The notes under the pieces were generated by a model. It did no database searches. It was given only the letters and a program-made list of their open reading frames with translations, and was not told where the DNA came from. From Halapricum salinum (lineage in GTDB: Archaea; Halobacteriota; Halobacteria; Halobacteriales; Haloarculaceae), in the NCBI RefSeq assembly GCF_004799665.1, contig NZ_CP031310.1, positions 1-64,000 on the forward strand: DNA of 64,000 nucleotides, read 5' to 3'. The translations under genes were made by a program, and so were the position numbers. Positions 44,456 through 53,404 of the stretch are shown in pieces. Position 1 is the stretch's first letter; the number at the start of each line of letters is the position of its first letter.

Positions 44456-45514
44456 TTGAAAGGAGAACACTTCCGCTATCTCATTGCGGTCGCGGCTGTG
44501 ATAGTTGGCATTGTCTCTGCATTCATCGGGGCCTCAGTTATTATTTCGCTTGCTTCGTTGTCAATAGGTGCGTTCTCTGTAGCTTCAGGGAAGAAGGCCC
44601 GCGACAAGATCCAGCAGAAAGAGAGAATCATAGAAGCGCTGATCACTGAAAAGTCGGAATTAAGGACAAATCTGAAGCAGAAACGAGATCGTGTGGACAC
44701 TCTTTCATCTAATTTGGAACAAGAAGCGCAACAAAAACAGAAAATACGTGCGGAAAAGCAGAAAGAGAACCAGCGACTCCAGAATTTGAAACGGGTTCTT
44801 CGCCGTGAGGGAATCGACACATCATATCTGGTTGATAAATATGACAACTCGCTATACGCACCCGTACTGGTTCTGACACACTTCAGTTCCCCAAATCACA
44901 ATGACGAAGATGGTGAAGAAGTGATTAGCGAGAATCTTGAATCATTGAGCGCTAAGACTCTCCACGGCGCAACGAAAATCATCCCACCTCGGAATTTCGA
45001 TCAAGATATATCTGGCCGCCAAGAGCTTCAAGAATGGTTTGACGAGGAGGTCCTTAGCGGAAATAGTGATCTTGCTCATAGATTAGAATTTCTGTCCGTA
45101 GTCGATATTAACCAAGTTTTTGACCGGGATAATGCCGAAGAAGACGAAGTTGGATACCCGGCTAACACTGTCAACGAACTCTTTGATACAGATACCGTCA
45201 TTCCGACAGAGGACCTGTTAGATATTCTTGCACGTAGCGACAAAATCTCAATTGAGAGTGAGATCAGACAAAATATCGCACTTCTTGCCGTCCCGAATGC
45301 TTCAAAAGACCAGATGAATGATATTATCGAGAGTCAAAAAGAGATCCAAGATCAATTGGGGAATCTGACAGAAATTGCGAATACAAGTCCGGGTCGTATC
45401 AACTCGGTTCTCTCTGAATACGATGTAGACAACGCCGATCAGTTGGCGAGAGCAATTCAGAGAGAAGCCAATCGCCTCAAGGGTATTTTGGACTCGCAGG
45501 AGATGGCTAATTAA
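44456..45514 (+). CDS. Membrane-anchored coiled-coil protein, cargo of unknown function
   Basis: A 352-aa protein with a TTG start supported by a TATA box at leaderless distance. Two adjoining hydrophobic helices (about residues 8-45, RYLIAVAAVIVGIVSAFIGASVIISLASLSIGAFSVAS) form a membrane hairpin. A long charged coiled coil follows at about 46-118. After it comes a mixed alpha/beta region with YAPVLVLTHFSSP, LHGATKIIPPRNF and later SEIRQNIALLAVPNASKDQMNDIIESQKEIQDQLGNL. No known domain is recognised. It converges on the R-M gene with a 4-bp stop-codon overlap (45511-45514), which suggests the two are inherited together. Codon use is AT-rich. It could be a membrane sensor or effector of a defence module; that is inference. 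Confidence 0.7.
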   Translation: MKGEHFRYLIAVAAVIVGIVSAFIGASVIISLASLSIGAFSVASGKKARDKIQQKERIIEALITEKSELRTNLKQKRDRVDTLSSNLEQEAQQKQKIRAEKQKENQRLQNLKRVLRREGIDTSYLVDKYDNSLYAPVLVLTHFSSPNHNDEDGEEVISENLESLSAKTLHGATKIIPPRNFDQDISGRQELQEWFDEEVLSGNSDLAHRLEFLSVVDINQVFDRDNAEEDEVGYPANTVNELFDTDTVIPTEDLLDILARSDKISIESEIRQNIALLAVPNASKDQMNDIIESQKEIQDQLGNLTEIANTSPGRINSVLSEYDVDNADQLARAIQREANRLKGILDSQEMAN

Positions 45515-48500
45515 GTGTTGAGTCCGTCGTACTTCTCCAGTACCATCTCGAAATACCGATCATCCATTAGTCGCGGATCTCGCACCTGATGGAAGTCATC
45601 CAGTACGAACGCAGTCTGTTCGCGGTCAAGACCGTAGGCGTGGAACGCAGCAGCGTCAAGTTCGGCTTGGACTTTTCGTCGTTCATCCATCTCTATTGCG
45701 GGATCAATTCCACCGAGACGTTCACGCATTTCAGCGAAGTCATCACCGTAGCAATTCAGACGAGCGGCCCGCTCCCAGATGTAATCGAACCATTTGTCAC
45801 CCTTAGTGAGTCGGGGAACCTGTGATTCAGTAAATTTGTACATCACAATGTGGGTATCGACTTTTGTTTTCATTAGGAAGTCGAACGGGATACTATTAAT
45901 AAGTCCAAGCGCCGCAAACACTTCTCTATCGCTAAAAATGCGCTCGTAAGTGCTGTGAAGTGGATATTCTTCAAGATCATCACGGTCAGGTGTTATCTCA
46001 AAGGGTCGAAGAGTATGCAGAGTATTCGTACAGACGATACCGGAGGGAATTACTGACGCGAGGATTGTCCGTTCGTTCGTCGCGCTGGTCACGTCCCGGA
46101 TGACAATTCGATACTCCGAGCAATCAAGGAGTACGTCTTCTTCGCTCAGTCGTTTCCCTCGATGTTCCTCCAGTAGTTCGTTCACAAAGCCGACTTGCGA
46201 ACCCGTTCCGTCGAACTCGTCGTAAATCGCCCGCTTGAGCTTGGGCAAGTTCTTTTCTCGTACCCGGTACTTCGCGCTATTTTCGGGCGGATCTTCTACA
46301 CTCCAGAACTCCGGTCCTTCAATGTCGAAGTAACTTGAGTCGTGGACGAACTGATAGATATTCTTCCCGCCGAGAACGGGATATTTTCCATCTCCCTCGG
46401 ATTCGACAAAGCGATCGGCGTCATTCGTTCGGTCAAGTTCACGATAGGGATCTGCATACCATTCTTCTTCAGACTGTTCTCCGATAGAAGGATTCTGAAT
46501 GATTGCTTGTAGAACCTCGCTTTCTTCCTCAGATTTCAGTAGCGGAAAGATTCGGGCTTCAGGAGAGTACTGTTCCAGAACTTCACGAGGAGTTTTGAAC
46601 GCTTCTTCCTCAAGATTCTGAAGAACATCTGAGCTACCCTCTCGATAGAGGCTCCGAATCTCGTCAGTTTCACCTCTATTTTCGAATGTAAGAACAGTGA
46701 ACTTATAGCGAGTATCTATATTATCGAAGATCCCGTGATTCATAAAGTGCGCCATCACGTCTACACTGGTTTCATTGAGTAGGTTCATCCGGAGGTCTTT
46801 TCCCGACGAGCCAGTGAAAATAGTCCCCGGAAGGATTTGAGCTACGTATCCGTCATTACGGGCGATATTGAAGACGCGCTCCAAGAACAATGCCGATAGA
46901 TCATTTTCAGTCCCTTCCGTCCGTCCGGCGACTGTGGGACGCTGAAGCTCATAGGCCTCAGCGTTGTTGAAGTAATCTGCTTGAATTTTGATATTTTTCT
47001 TATAGGTTTCCCACGCTTCCTGAATCTCAGGATCTTCGAGTAGTTCCTCCTGCCGGGCATCCTTTGCCTCCGGCATAAGAGTCCTAAACTTCCGATCATA
47101 GCGGACAAAGAAGTCATCCCGGAGCGGTTTGATCCTGTCCCACGGCGGATTCCCGACAACCACGTCAAAGCCGCCATCAGCGTACACCTCCGCAAACTCC
47201 AGCACCCAGTTGAACGGCTCCATCTCTTCCACGGTCTCGGGGGTAATATCTTCAATACCGGCCTCAATGAAATCTCCGTGAATATCTTCGACCAACTCCT
47301 CCCGCGCCGTTCGCAGTTTCTTGAACGCTCGGCGTCGGTGTTCTTCTGCTTTATCGCTATCTATGGCTTCTTCGTGTTTCTCAATCTCCGTAATAATGTC
47401 TTGGTAGCGGTCTCGAACGCTGTCTTCACTAAAACTCCCGAGCGTATATTCTCCGCTGTCGGTCGTTTCGGGGAAGCCCGTATAGCCGATCAAACTATTT
47501 CCTTCTCGAAGATTGAAAACGATATTCGGGAGGGCAAGATCGTCGTCATCAAGATCATCCTTCACATCCTCGTCTAACTCAGAAATGATTGAAAGCCACA
47601 GACGAAGTTTTGCGATCTCGACCGCCGATCCCATCAAATCGACTCCGTAGATGTTGTTCAGTACGGTTGTCTTCTTCAGCCGGTACTCCTGTGGATAATT
47701 CTCATTCTGAGCATACAACGCCTTCCTAACATTGACGATCTCTTCGAGGACAGACGTGAGGAAGTGCCCGCTCCCACACGCGGGGTCAACCACTCGGAAC
47801 TCGTCCACTTCGGCGAGAAGGGCGCTAATCAACCCCCAATCACCCGGTAGGTTTTCGATCAGCTCGTACACAGAACCGTATTTTTCGACCTCCGGCTCAG
47901 GCCAGTCTCGTTCTTTGACCAGCACCGTTTGGAAGCGATCAAGAAGCGCCGGCCGAACGGTTTCTTCAGCACTAAAACGGGTAATCTCGCTCGGCGTGTA
48001 GTAGGCCCCCAGCTCTTTGTTCGTGTCCTCGTTATCGCTGGTGATGTAGTTGACAGTTTTCTCAAAGACGTTCCCAAGGATACTGGGGTCGAGATCGGTA
48101 GGTGAACCTCCAGCAGAGAAACTGTACGCTTCCAGCAAGTCAATGATCGATTCCAGTACAGAATTGCGAACATCGAAGTCTTCTTCATCGAAATCTTCGC
48201 CCTCAATCGTAGGCCGAAATAGACCACCATTCAGATAGGGAATATCCGCGAACAAGTCGATATTCTTGACCTGTGATGGACGGTTCCCGGGCTTCTTGTT
48301 CATCACGTCGTAGAACAGTCGTTGGAGGAACTCGTCGTAGAACGTCCCGGCGTACATCCCGTCTTCGTAGGTCTCCTTGAGCGTTCGGAGCAGATCAGGT
48401 TGGACGAGCGATTTGTCTTCAAGAAACTTGATGAAAATGAGACGATTCATCAGTTCAACCGCGAACAGTCGTGCGTCGTCTTCTGTGGCTCCGTCCGGTT

Positions 48501-49341
48501 GTACAACGCCGTCCCCGACCAGTGACCGGGGTGTTTCCTCGTCCTCGTCAACGATCCCGAAGACGTAGCGGATATAGTCGTCGTAGAACTCGTCAGTAAT
48601 TTCCTCCTGTTTCCGCTTGATGACTTGCCGTGCGTCCCCAGCGATAGAGACGAAATTCTCGAACTCAAAGGTTCGAATGAGACTGCTTACCTGCTCTCGA
48701 TCAGTGTCGAAAACTACCTCCGCCGGTGGCTCTTGCTTGCCGACTTGATTCTCGTACAGTGCGAGGAACACGGGCTGTAAGTCCACTTCCTCAATGACGT
48801 TGTGCGTGTATGAGTCGGGATCATACCGGACGAACACCCAGCGGAGACCATCAGTCGCAAAGCCGAAGTCAGACTCAAACTCACGTTGACTCAACCAGTC
48901 TCGAACCTGTCCAATACCGTGTTCCCGGCTGTCGAGATCCTTGTTAATGGGTTCGGCCTCAACGAGTAGGCGTGTTGAGCCGATGTTGCCGTGGTCCCGA
49001 AGAGACACCGTATAATCAGCCACCATCGTCCGCCCCCCGGAGAGACCACCGGCCTCAGTCGCGTATTCGTATCCGAGTGCGTCCAATAGCGGCTCAATAA
49101 CCGCCTGTTGGGTGAACGATTCCGGTTGAAGACCGTCTCGCGTCATTCCACTCTTGAGAACATAGGAACCAGCGCCAGCTCGCAGAAGGTTCTCCAACGT
49201 ACCATCGTCAATCTGTTCCCGGAGATCCCTCACAGTGTCGTCAATGGCTTCAATCAGTTCATTTTCGGCAGTTTCTGGAACAGCAGTTTCGAACTCTTGC
49301 TCAACGAACTCGGTGGCAGTGGTAACAGACTCAGGTGGCAT
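45511..49341 (-). CDS. Large single-chain restriction-modification-type adenine methyltransferase (Type IIG/Eco57I- or PglX-like)
   Basis: A 1276-aa protein. The N-terminal ~260 residues resemble a restriction-type domain: ADYTVSLRD ... TRLLVEAEPINKDL ... HGIGQVRDWLSQREFESDFGFATDGLRWVFVRYD. This is like the PD-(D/E)XK domain of Type I R and Type IIG enzymes, but with E128-A-E130 where active nucleases have ExK. A helical linker follows. The gamma-type N6-adenine methyltransferase has motif I VVDPACGSGHF (517-527) and motif IV NPPW (731-734). The C-terminal ~400 residues form a target-recognition region with an aromatic-rich end. Either it methylates DNA and cuts unmodified DNA, or it acts as the methyltransferase of a BREX-like system lacking its other genes. 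A convergent membrane protein is its only close partner. Confidence 0.88.
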   Translation of the reverse strand: MPPESVTTATEFVEQEFETAVPETAENELIEAIDDTVRDLREQIDDGTLENLLRAGAGSYVLKSGMTRDGLQPESFTQQAVIEPLLDALGYEYATEAGGLSGGRTMVADYTVSLRDHGNIGSTRLLVEAEPINKDLDSREHGIGQVRDWLSQREFESDFGFATDGLRWVFVRYDPDSYTHNVIEEVDLQPVFLALYENQVGKQEPPAEVVFDTDREQVSSLIRTFEFENFVSIAGDARQVIKRKQEEITDEFYDDYIRYVFGIVDEDEETPRSLVGDGVVQPDGATEDDARLFAVELMNRLIFIKFLEDKSLVQPDLLRTLKETYEDGMYAGTFYDEFLQRLFYDVMNKKPGNRPSQVKNIDLFADIPYLNGGLFRPTIEGEDFDEEDFDVRNSVLESIIDLLEAYSFSAGGSPTDLDPSILGNVFEKTVNYITSDNEDTNKELGAYYTPSEITRFSAEETVRPALLDRFQTVLVKERDWPEPEVEKYGSVYELIENLPGDWGLISALLAEVDEFRVVDPACGSGHFLTSVLEEIVNVRKALYAQNENYPQEYRLKKTTVLNNIYGVDLMGSAVEIAKLRLWLSIISELDEDVKDDLDDDDLALPNIVFNLREGNSLIGYTGFPETTDSGEYTLGSFSEDSVRDRYQDIITEIEKHEEAIDSDKAEEHRRRAFKKLRTAREELVEDIHGDFIEAGIEDITPETVEEMEPFNWVLEFAEVYADGGFDVVVGNPPWDRIKPLRDDFFVRYDRKFRTLMPEAKDARQEELLEDPEIQEAWETYKKNIKIQADYFNNAEAYELQRPTVAGRTEGTENDLSALFLERVFNIARNDGYVAQILPGTIFTGSSGKDLRMNLLNETSVDVMAHFMNHGIFDNIDTRYKFTVLTFENRGETDEIRSLYREGSSDVLQNLEEEAFKTPREVLEQYSPEARIFPLLKSEEESEVLQAIIQNPSIGEQSEEEWYADPYRELDRTNDADRFVESEGDGKYPVLGGKNIYQFVHDSSYFDIEGPEFWSVEDPPENSAKYRVREKNLPKLKRAIYDEFDGTGSQVGFVNELLEEHRGKRLSEEDVLLDCSEYRIVIRDVTSATNERTILASVIPSGIVCTNTLHTLRPFEITPDRDDLEEYPLHSTYERIFSDREVFAALGLINSIPFDFLMKTKVDTHIVMYKFTESQVPRLTKGDKWFDYIWERAARLNCYGDDFAEMRERLGGIDPAIEMDERRKVQAELDAAAFHAYGLDREQTAFVLDDFHQVRDPRLMDDRYFEMVLEKYDGLNT

Positions 49342-49481
49342 AGGTGAACGAAATCTCCGAAGCTTACCTCGTATCGAAACAGCAAGACCTGTTAAAAATA
49401 GGGGTCTGAATATTGCACGTCGTTAGGCTTCAACAGTGCGGGAACTGCAAAAACACCTGCACCGATCATACTGGCCGGTTG

Positions 49482-49712
49482 TCAGCTGTCCTGTGAGGGT
49501 CGAAGGTCTCTCCAGCGAAGATCAACAACTGGTCCATCGTCCACGTCCACTCTAAAGAGGTGGTTGTCCCGCTCATCACCAGTTTCGCGCCCGGCGTCGT
49601 CAGTGAGTACCTCAACAACAGTCCCGTGAGCGCCGTGATAGCGGTCGTGGTCTGGATCCGTCTCATCGGGAATATCAATCCGGACTCGGTCTCCTTCAGT
49701 GAATCGGCGCAT
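49482..49712 (-). CDS. Small SH3/KOW-like protein of mobile elements
   Basis: A 76-aa protein from the ATG at 49712 (MRRFTEGDRVRIDIPDETDPDHDRYHGAHGTVVEVLTDDAGRETGDERDNHLFRVDVDDGPVVDLRWRDLRPSQDS). The GDRVRIDIPDETDPDHDRYHGAHGTVVEV segment is a KOW/SH3-barrel pattern. Proteins of this kind recur in haloarchaeal plasmids and integrated elements. Nucleic-acid binding is inferred. Confidence 0.68.
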   Translation of the reverse strand: MRRFTEGDRVRIDIPDETDPDHDRYHGAHGTVVEVLTDDAGRETGDERDNHLFRVDVDDGPVVDLRWRDLRPSQDS

Positions 49713-49744
49713 CCGCGTTGTCTCCACATTACGCGGGGGAGTGG

Positions 49745-49894
49745 TTAGTCTTTCACTTCGGTCCACTCACACCCGCAGGACTCACACGAATAACACTCCT
49801 TAGTGATCGATCCCCCTGGTTTCTCGAATAGCCACACGTCGCTATCAGTACCACATCGGGGACAGGGTTCTTTGACCTTCCGAGCAATTTCCAT
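49745..49894 (-). CDS. 49-aa zinc-ribbon protein
   Basis: From the ATG at 49894 (MEIARKVKEPCPRCGTDSDV), ending CYSCESCGCEWTEVKD. CPRC and CESC pairs make one zinc ribbon. It lies between the SWIM and SH3-like genes on the same strand with short gaps, so the three are probably one transcript. Function unknown. Confidence 0.6.
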   Translation of the reverse strand: MEIARKVKEPCPRCGTDSDVWLFEKPGGSITKECYSCESCGCEWTEVKD

Positions 49895-49905
49895 ACGTCG
49901 CACTC

Positions 49906-50334
49906 CTATTCTGGTAGCTCCCGCCGTCCCGATAGATAACACCCGAAGCAGGGGAAGCTATCGGCATCACACTCACAGCCACCATCAGCCCGCACGGGCG
50001 TCGGTGTTGGATCGAAGTCAACAGCGGCCTGTAGGACAGTCGGGCCACCAACGGCGGCGAGAGCGACCTTGTGCTTGCAGTCGTAGTCCTCACCGTATTG
50101 GTCAGCGGGACATTCGCACTCGGCGGGAAGTATGCCCGCTTCCACCTCAGCCACCAGCACTCGGTAGCTGTGGTCGTCTTTCAGGTAACCGTAACTCGCG
50201 TTCGTGACTTCAACCTCAAAGGGGCCGACAACAGTGAACTCCCACGATTCCCAAGAAACCCGTTTGGCCGTCTTCGCACCGAACTGTAGTTCCGCGACGA
50301 TACTCTTTTGGCCGTCTCCGGCGTTGGTTTGCAT
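49906..50334 (-). CDS. SWIM zinc-finger protein
   Basis: A 142-aa protein with the SWIM signature CxCx(n)CxH (CECPADQYGEDYDCKHKVALAA). A second cysteine group lies near the C-terminus (GGCECDADSFPCFGCYLSG). The N-terminal ~80 residues (SWESWEFTVVGPFEVEVTNASYGYLKDDHSYRVLV) form a beta-rich domain common to haloarchaeal SWIM proteins on plasmids and proviruses. DNA binding or protein interaction is inferred from the family. It is divergent from the winged-helix gene, with the inverted repeat between them. Confidence 0.8.
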   Translation of the reverse strand: MQTNAGDGQKSIVAELQFGAKTAKRVSWESWEFTVVGPFEVEVTNASYGYLKDDHSYRVLVAEVEAGILPAECECPADQYGEDYDCKHKVALAAVGGPTVLQAAVDFDPTPTPVRADGGCECDADSFPCFGCYLSGRRELPE

Positions 50335-50440
50335 TGCTTCTCATCTCTCTGGGAAGCGCGGGCGGTGTTCCAGCACCGTCCGGTTTACTCCGGCAGACCA
50401 CGCTTCTCAGTTACCACTACGTTTGGTGAGACGATATAGT

Positions 50441-50466
50441 TTACTATTGTCGGCCGACAGTAGTAA
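50441..50466. promoter_or_regulatory. 26-bp inverted repeat, likely operator of the element's regulator
   Basis: Left half TTACTATTGTCGG and right half CCGACAGTAGTAA are inverted copies with 12 of 13 positions pairing; the inner TGTCGGCCGACA is a perfect palindrome. It lies between the divergent SWIM (start 50334) and winged-helix (start 50500) genes and covers the likely promoter region of the latter. It is a natural site for autoregulation by the winged-helix protein. Confidence 0.7.
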
Positions 50467-50499
50467 CCTTAACAATCTCTGGGATCGTAGGCATACGTA

Positions 50500-50703
50500 A
50501 TGGCAGAGATACGCCTCACTGACACCGACAAAGCACTCTTGGACGCACTCCACGACGGCAGGAACGTTCCCTCAAACCTCGCCGAAGATCTCGATCTCAC
50601 CCGCCAGCACATCCAGAAGCGACTCAAGCGGCTCGAAGAACACGGCTATATCCGAAATATCGGACGCGGCGTGTACGAGCTGGTCGAGGATCCACGAGAG
50701 TAA
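50500..50703 (+). CDS. Winged-helix regulator of the integrative element
   Basis: A 67-aa protein that is a bare winged helix (IRLTDTDKALLDALHDGRNVPSNLAEDLDLTRQHIQKRLKRLEEHGYIRNIGRGVYELVEDPRE). The recognition helix is TRQHIQKRLKRLEEHG. This is typical of haloarchaeal provirus and plasmid repressors. With the inverted repeat 34 bp upstream it likely controls its own gene and the divergent transcript that leads towards the cargo. Confidence 0.85.
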   Translation: MAEIRLTDTDKALLDALHDGRNVPSNLAEDLDLTRQHIQKRLKRLEEHGYIRNIGRGVYELVEDPRE

Positions 50704-51350
50704 GGGGGTGGCCGGTTGGAACACCATCCGAATTTCTGATTCGCAAAGAGAGGTAAGTCGCCTCGACAAATGTTCCCGATTTTACCAGAGTCAATAGCGA
50801 TTTCTGTTCCCTCTCAATTCCTACAGCAGATCGGATTCGGCAAGAAGCCTGCTCGCACTCAACTTCTAACCACTACCCTTCCCACACCAGCCGATCTCGC
50901 CCACAAGGACGGCCCCAACCGCACTCCGTGTGGGGCCGAGGGTGATACCACCTCCAGAAATGGAACGCCACCACGGGCCTCAGGAGACCACTGATCTCAA
51001 AGTCCGGACTCTGCGAGAAGTTGAACCACCTACTAACCGACCGTTTCGCCCCGCCCTGCAACTAATTCAGACCACTCTGGATAGTGGTCGTACTATGCTG
51101 GGCGGCCGCTTCTTCGCTGAAAGGCACTCTGATAAATCTGTGAGTGGTTTGACTCAGAATCCGGTGGCGAAATCTGCTTCAGGGTTACGTTGTGTTTGCG
51201 GGTGGTTCTCGCAGGTACCGGATCATCGTAGGTACTTCGCACCCGAATTGGGACCAGTCCCATACGGTATTACCCACACGAATATTTGGATTGAACAAGT
51301 CCTGCATATAGTATGATTATATGTCCGACTTGCGGAACATTGCTTCTTTA
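50704..51350. other. Non-coding region of the element, possible replication or control region
   Basis: About 650 bp in which the open frames do not look like real proteins (poor start context, no codon bias, no motif). Small stem-loops are present, for example ACCACT/AGTGGT at about 51071-51088 and CATATA/TATATG close to 51303-51322. The right end is AT-rich. Its place beside the helicase-like gene makes it a candidate replication origin of the excised element, but I see no clear iterons. Confidence 0.35.
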
Positions 51351-53210
51351 TCACCCAGTTACTGGCGCGGCATCATTGAATCGGACGTATCCGTATGTAC
51401 TTATTTCGGCAAGGTTCTTGTCTGACCACATCTCTCCGCGTCCAACTGTTCGCTTGCAGAGGTATCCGAGATCGTGGAGAGTATTGAGATTGGTATTAGT
51501 CTGTGTCCCCGAAAGATCGATTTGATCGGCAATATCGTTCGTTCGCCATTCATCTCCATCGAGTTTCCGGATTGTTTGGAGTATGTCAACCATCCCGTCT
51601 GACCAAGGCTGGATCTGAGATCTATCGACGATCTTAGACCGCTCAACCCACTGGGGAAGGGCCGCTGTGTGTACGTACACTATGGCACCACCGGAATCCC
51701 GTCCAAACCGGAGAACCGCTTGCAGCACTTCGTTCTCGCGCATCCCCCAGAGGATCTGATTGCCAAATGATCCAAAGTCCTGATTCATACCTTTTGTCCG
51801 GTTTCCCCGTTCATCAAGAGCGATTTCAACGGATTCGCCAGCGAGAGCGGCCCACTTCTGGATATAGCCGTCTCCATAATGAGGACACCCCGCGACGATC
51901 CCGACACGAGTCGTACTGAACTTGTTGCTCCCCTTGAGGTTGCTGTAATGTTCCGTTTCGTCAATAATATTCGAAAAGCCGCCCTGGTCGTAGTTTCGAT
52001 ACGCCTCTATGGCACGTGCCGAGGAAATCAGTGAGGGCCGGGTGTTCTCGCGGCGTCCAATTGCTTCAAATAGAACAAGATCCAGTTCCGGTGTAACGGA
52101 AATACCGGATCTACCCGAGTAGTGATTCGCTGCGGCAGTTGTTTGCAGTATCGAGATCCCAAGTGTGTCCCGCAAGTAGCTCCGTTTTTCACGTTCCGTC
52201 AATATTGGCTTGTGCAGAAGGTCGTCACCTAACATCAGTTCCCATTTGATAACAGTCGGGGTTCCATCGAGAGCAATAACACTCTCCGTATTCTCAATAT
52301 TTGGCTGATTTAGCACTGTTAGCGAGCCGTTTTCTGGATTGGTAACCGCTGTACTTCCGTCCGGCAGTCTGGCATACTCCCATCGGTTATCGAGATCGTT
52401 TGCAATTAGAATCGCGTAGGTCATCGCTGCCGCTTCCGGATGAGGACTGTCGCTTCTATTTCCGATTACGTTCCCTATCTCCCTTTTGAGGGTCGGATTA
52501 TGGTGATCAAACCACGCCAACCCCTCGTGTCGTCGTTCAGGATCTCGGCGGTACTCTTTGAGATCCTTCAGGTAGTGAAACGGTAGATCTGAATGAGTAT
52601 CCAGAAAGGAACTGACAGCAGTCGTAATGCGGCTCGCGCTATACTCTGTCAGGAACTCTCCCTCGGGAAACTCGTCAAATGCAACGTATCTGTCTTTGAC
52701 TCGATTGGGGACGTGCGCGTGCCGATAGTGACCTATGAGAACGTGGTATTCCTCTTGTTCGAAATCCCGCGCTGTGAGATACGAACACCCGCCTCCCCGC
52801 TGGCACGGTAACGGTTCATCGAACAATTCTTTGGCCTGATTGTGTAACTCCCCGGGAAACAACCCTTTCTGGCGATAGGCTGTTTTCACGCGATTGGCCC
52901 ACTTCTCACCGTGTTCTCCATTTGCTGTTTCGCAGTCAATATGGAACGATGGGAGTACACGAGATTTAACGTCGAACTCTTCGCACCATTCGGTGTACTG
53001 ATCAAAAAGGTCGTGACGAGCTGTAAACACTGTGAGCTTGTTGTTGGTCTCAGCAGCCCATTTGACGACTCCGTAACTCTTCCCAATCGAAGGGAGTGCT
53101 TCAATCAGTACTGGCTGGCTCTCGCGGAATCCCTGATCGATTTCATCAGCCAATCGTTCCCGGGCCGCTTCGACAGATAGTGAATCAGAGTTGTCCCTAC
53201 GAGAAGTCAT
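51351..53210 (-). CDS. SF2-helicase-like protein with C-terminal HTH, probable replication protein
   Basis: A 619-aa protein. Near the N-terminus EALPSIGKSYG (about 37-47) is a degenerate Walker A loop, followed by LTVFTARHDLFDQ (motif Ia-like), AFDEFPEG (Walker B, D179-E180), ALDGTP (motif III-like) and LQAVLRFGRDSGGAIVYVHT (motif VI-like). A Cys/His group (C136, C142) lies between Walker A and B. The last ~70 residues form a winged helix (LDGDEWRTNDIADQIDLSGTQTNTNLNTLHDLGYLCKRTVGRGEMW). Such proteins occur as the main replication or ATPase gene of haloarchaeal plasmid-like elements; replication initiation is inferred. Confidence 0.7.
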   Translation of the reverse strand: MTSRRDNSDSLSVEAARERLADEIDQGFRESQPVLIEALPSIGKSYGVVKWAAETNNKLTVFTARHDLFDQYTEWCEEFDVKSRVLPSFHIDCETANGEHGEKWANRVKTAYRQKGLFPGELHNQAKELFDEPLPCQRGGGCSYLTARDFEQEEYHVLIGHYRHAHVPNRVKDRYVAFDEFPEGEFLTEYSASRITTAVSSFLDTHSDLPFHYLKDLKEYRRDPERRHEGLAWFDHHNPTLKREIGNVIGNRSDSPHPEAAAMTYAILIANDLDNRWEYARLPDGSTAVTNPENGSLTVLNQPNIENTESVIALDGTPTVIKWELMLGDDLLHKPILTEREKRSYLRDTLGISILQTTAAANHYSGRSGISVTPELDLVLFEAIGRRENTRPSLISSARAIEAYRNYDQGGFSNIIDETEHYSNLKGSNKFSTTRVGIVAGCPHYGDGYIQKWAALAGESVEIALDERGNRTKGMNQDFGSFGNQILWGMRENEVLQAVLRFGRDSGGAIVYVHTAALPQWVERSKIVDRSQIQPWSDGMVDILQTIRKLDGDEWRTNDIADQIDLSGTQTNTNLNTLHDLGYLCKRTVGRGEMWSDKNLAEISTYGYVRFNDAAPVTG

Positions 53211-53404
53211 CCCTGTCTCTGAGACTGTCAGAGAACTTAAAGAGTGTGTTTAAGAATCAGAAATTGAGTAGCCTTTCCTGCAGCATCCGGGTGTGCTGTT
53301 CCGGCGGAAATCCGAGATACAATCGCTGCTTATTCAGGCGGATACCCTCAAGAGACTTTTCCTGCCCTTGTGGCAAGCTTTTGGTGAGTGAGAGTGGTTC
53401 GGGA

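Noticed and set aside
50930-51316. 128-codon frame in the element's intergenic region
   Set aside because: No start signal, no recognisable domain and mixed codon use; treated as non-coding.
51313-51525. Plus-strand frame beginning MIICPTCGTLLLYHPVTG
   Set aside because: The CxxC start is appealing, but most of the frame is antisense to the 3' end of the helicase-like gene and has no haloarchaeal codon bias.
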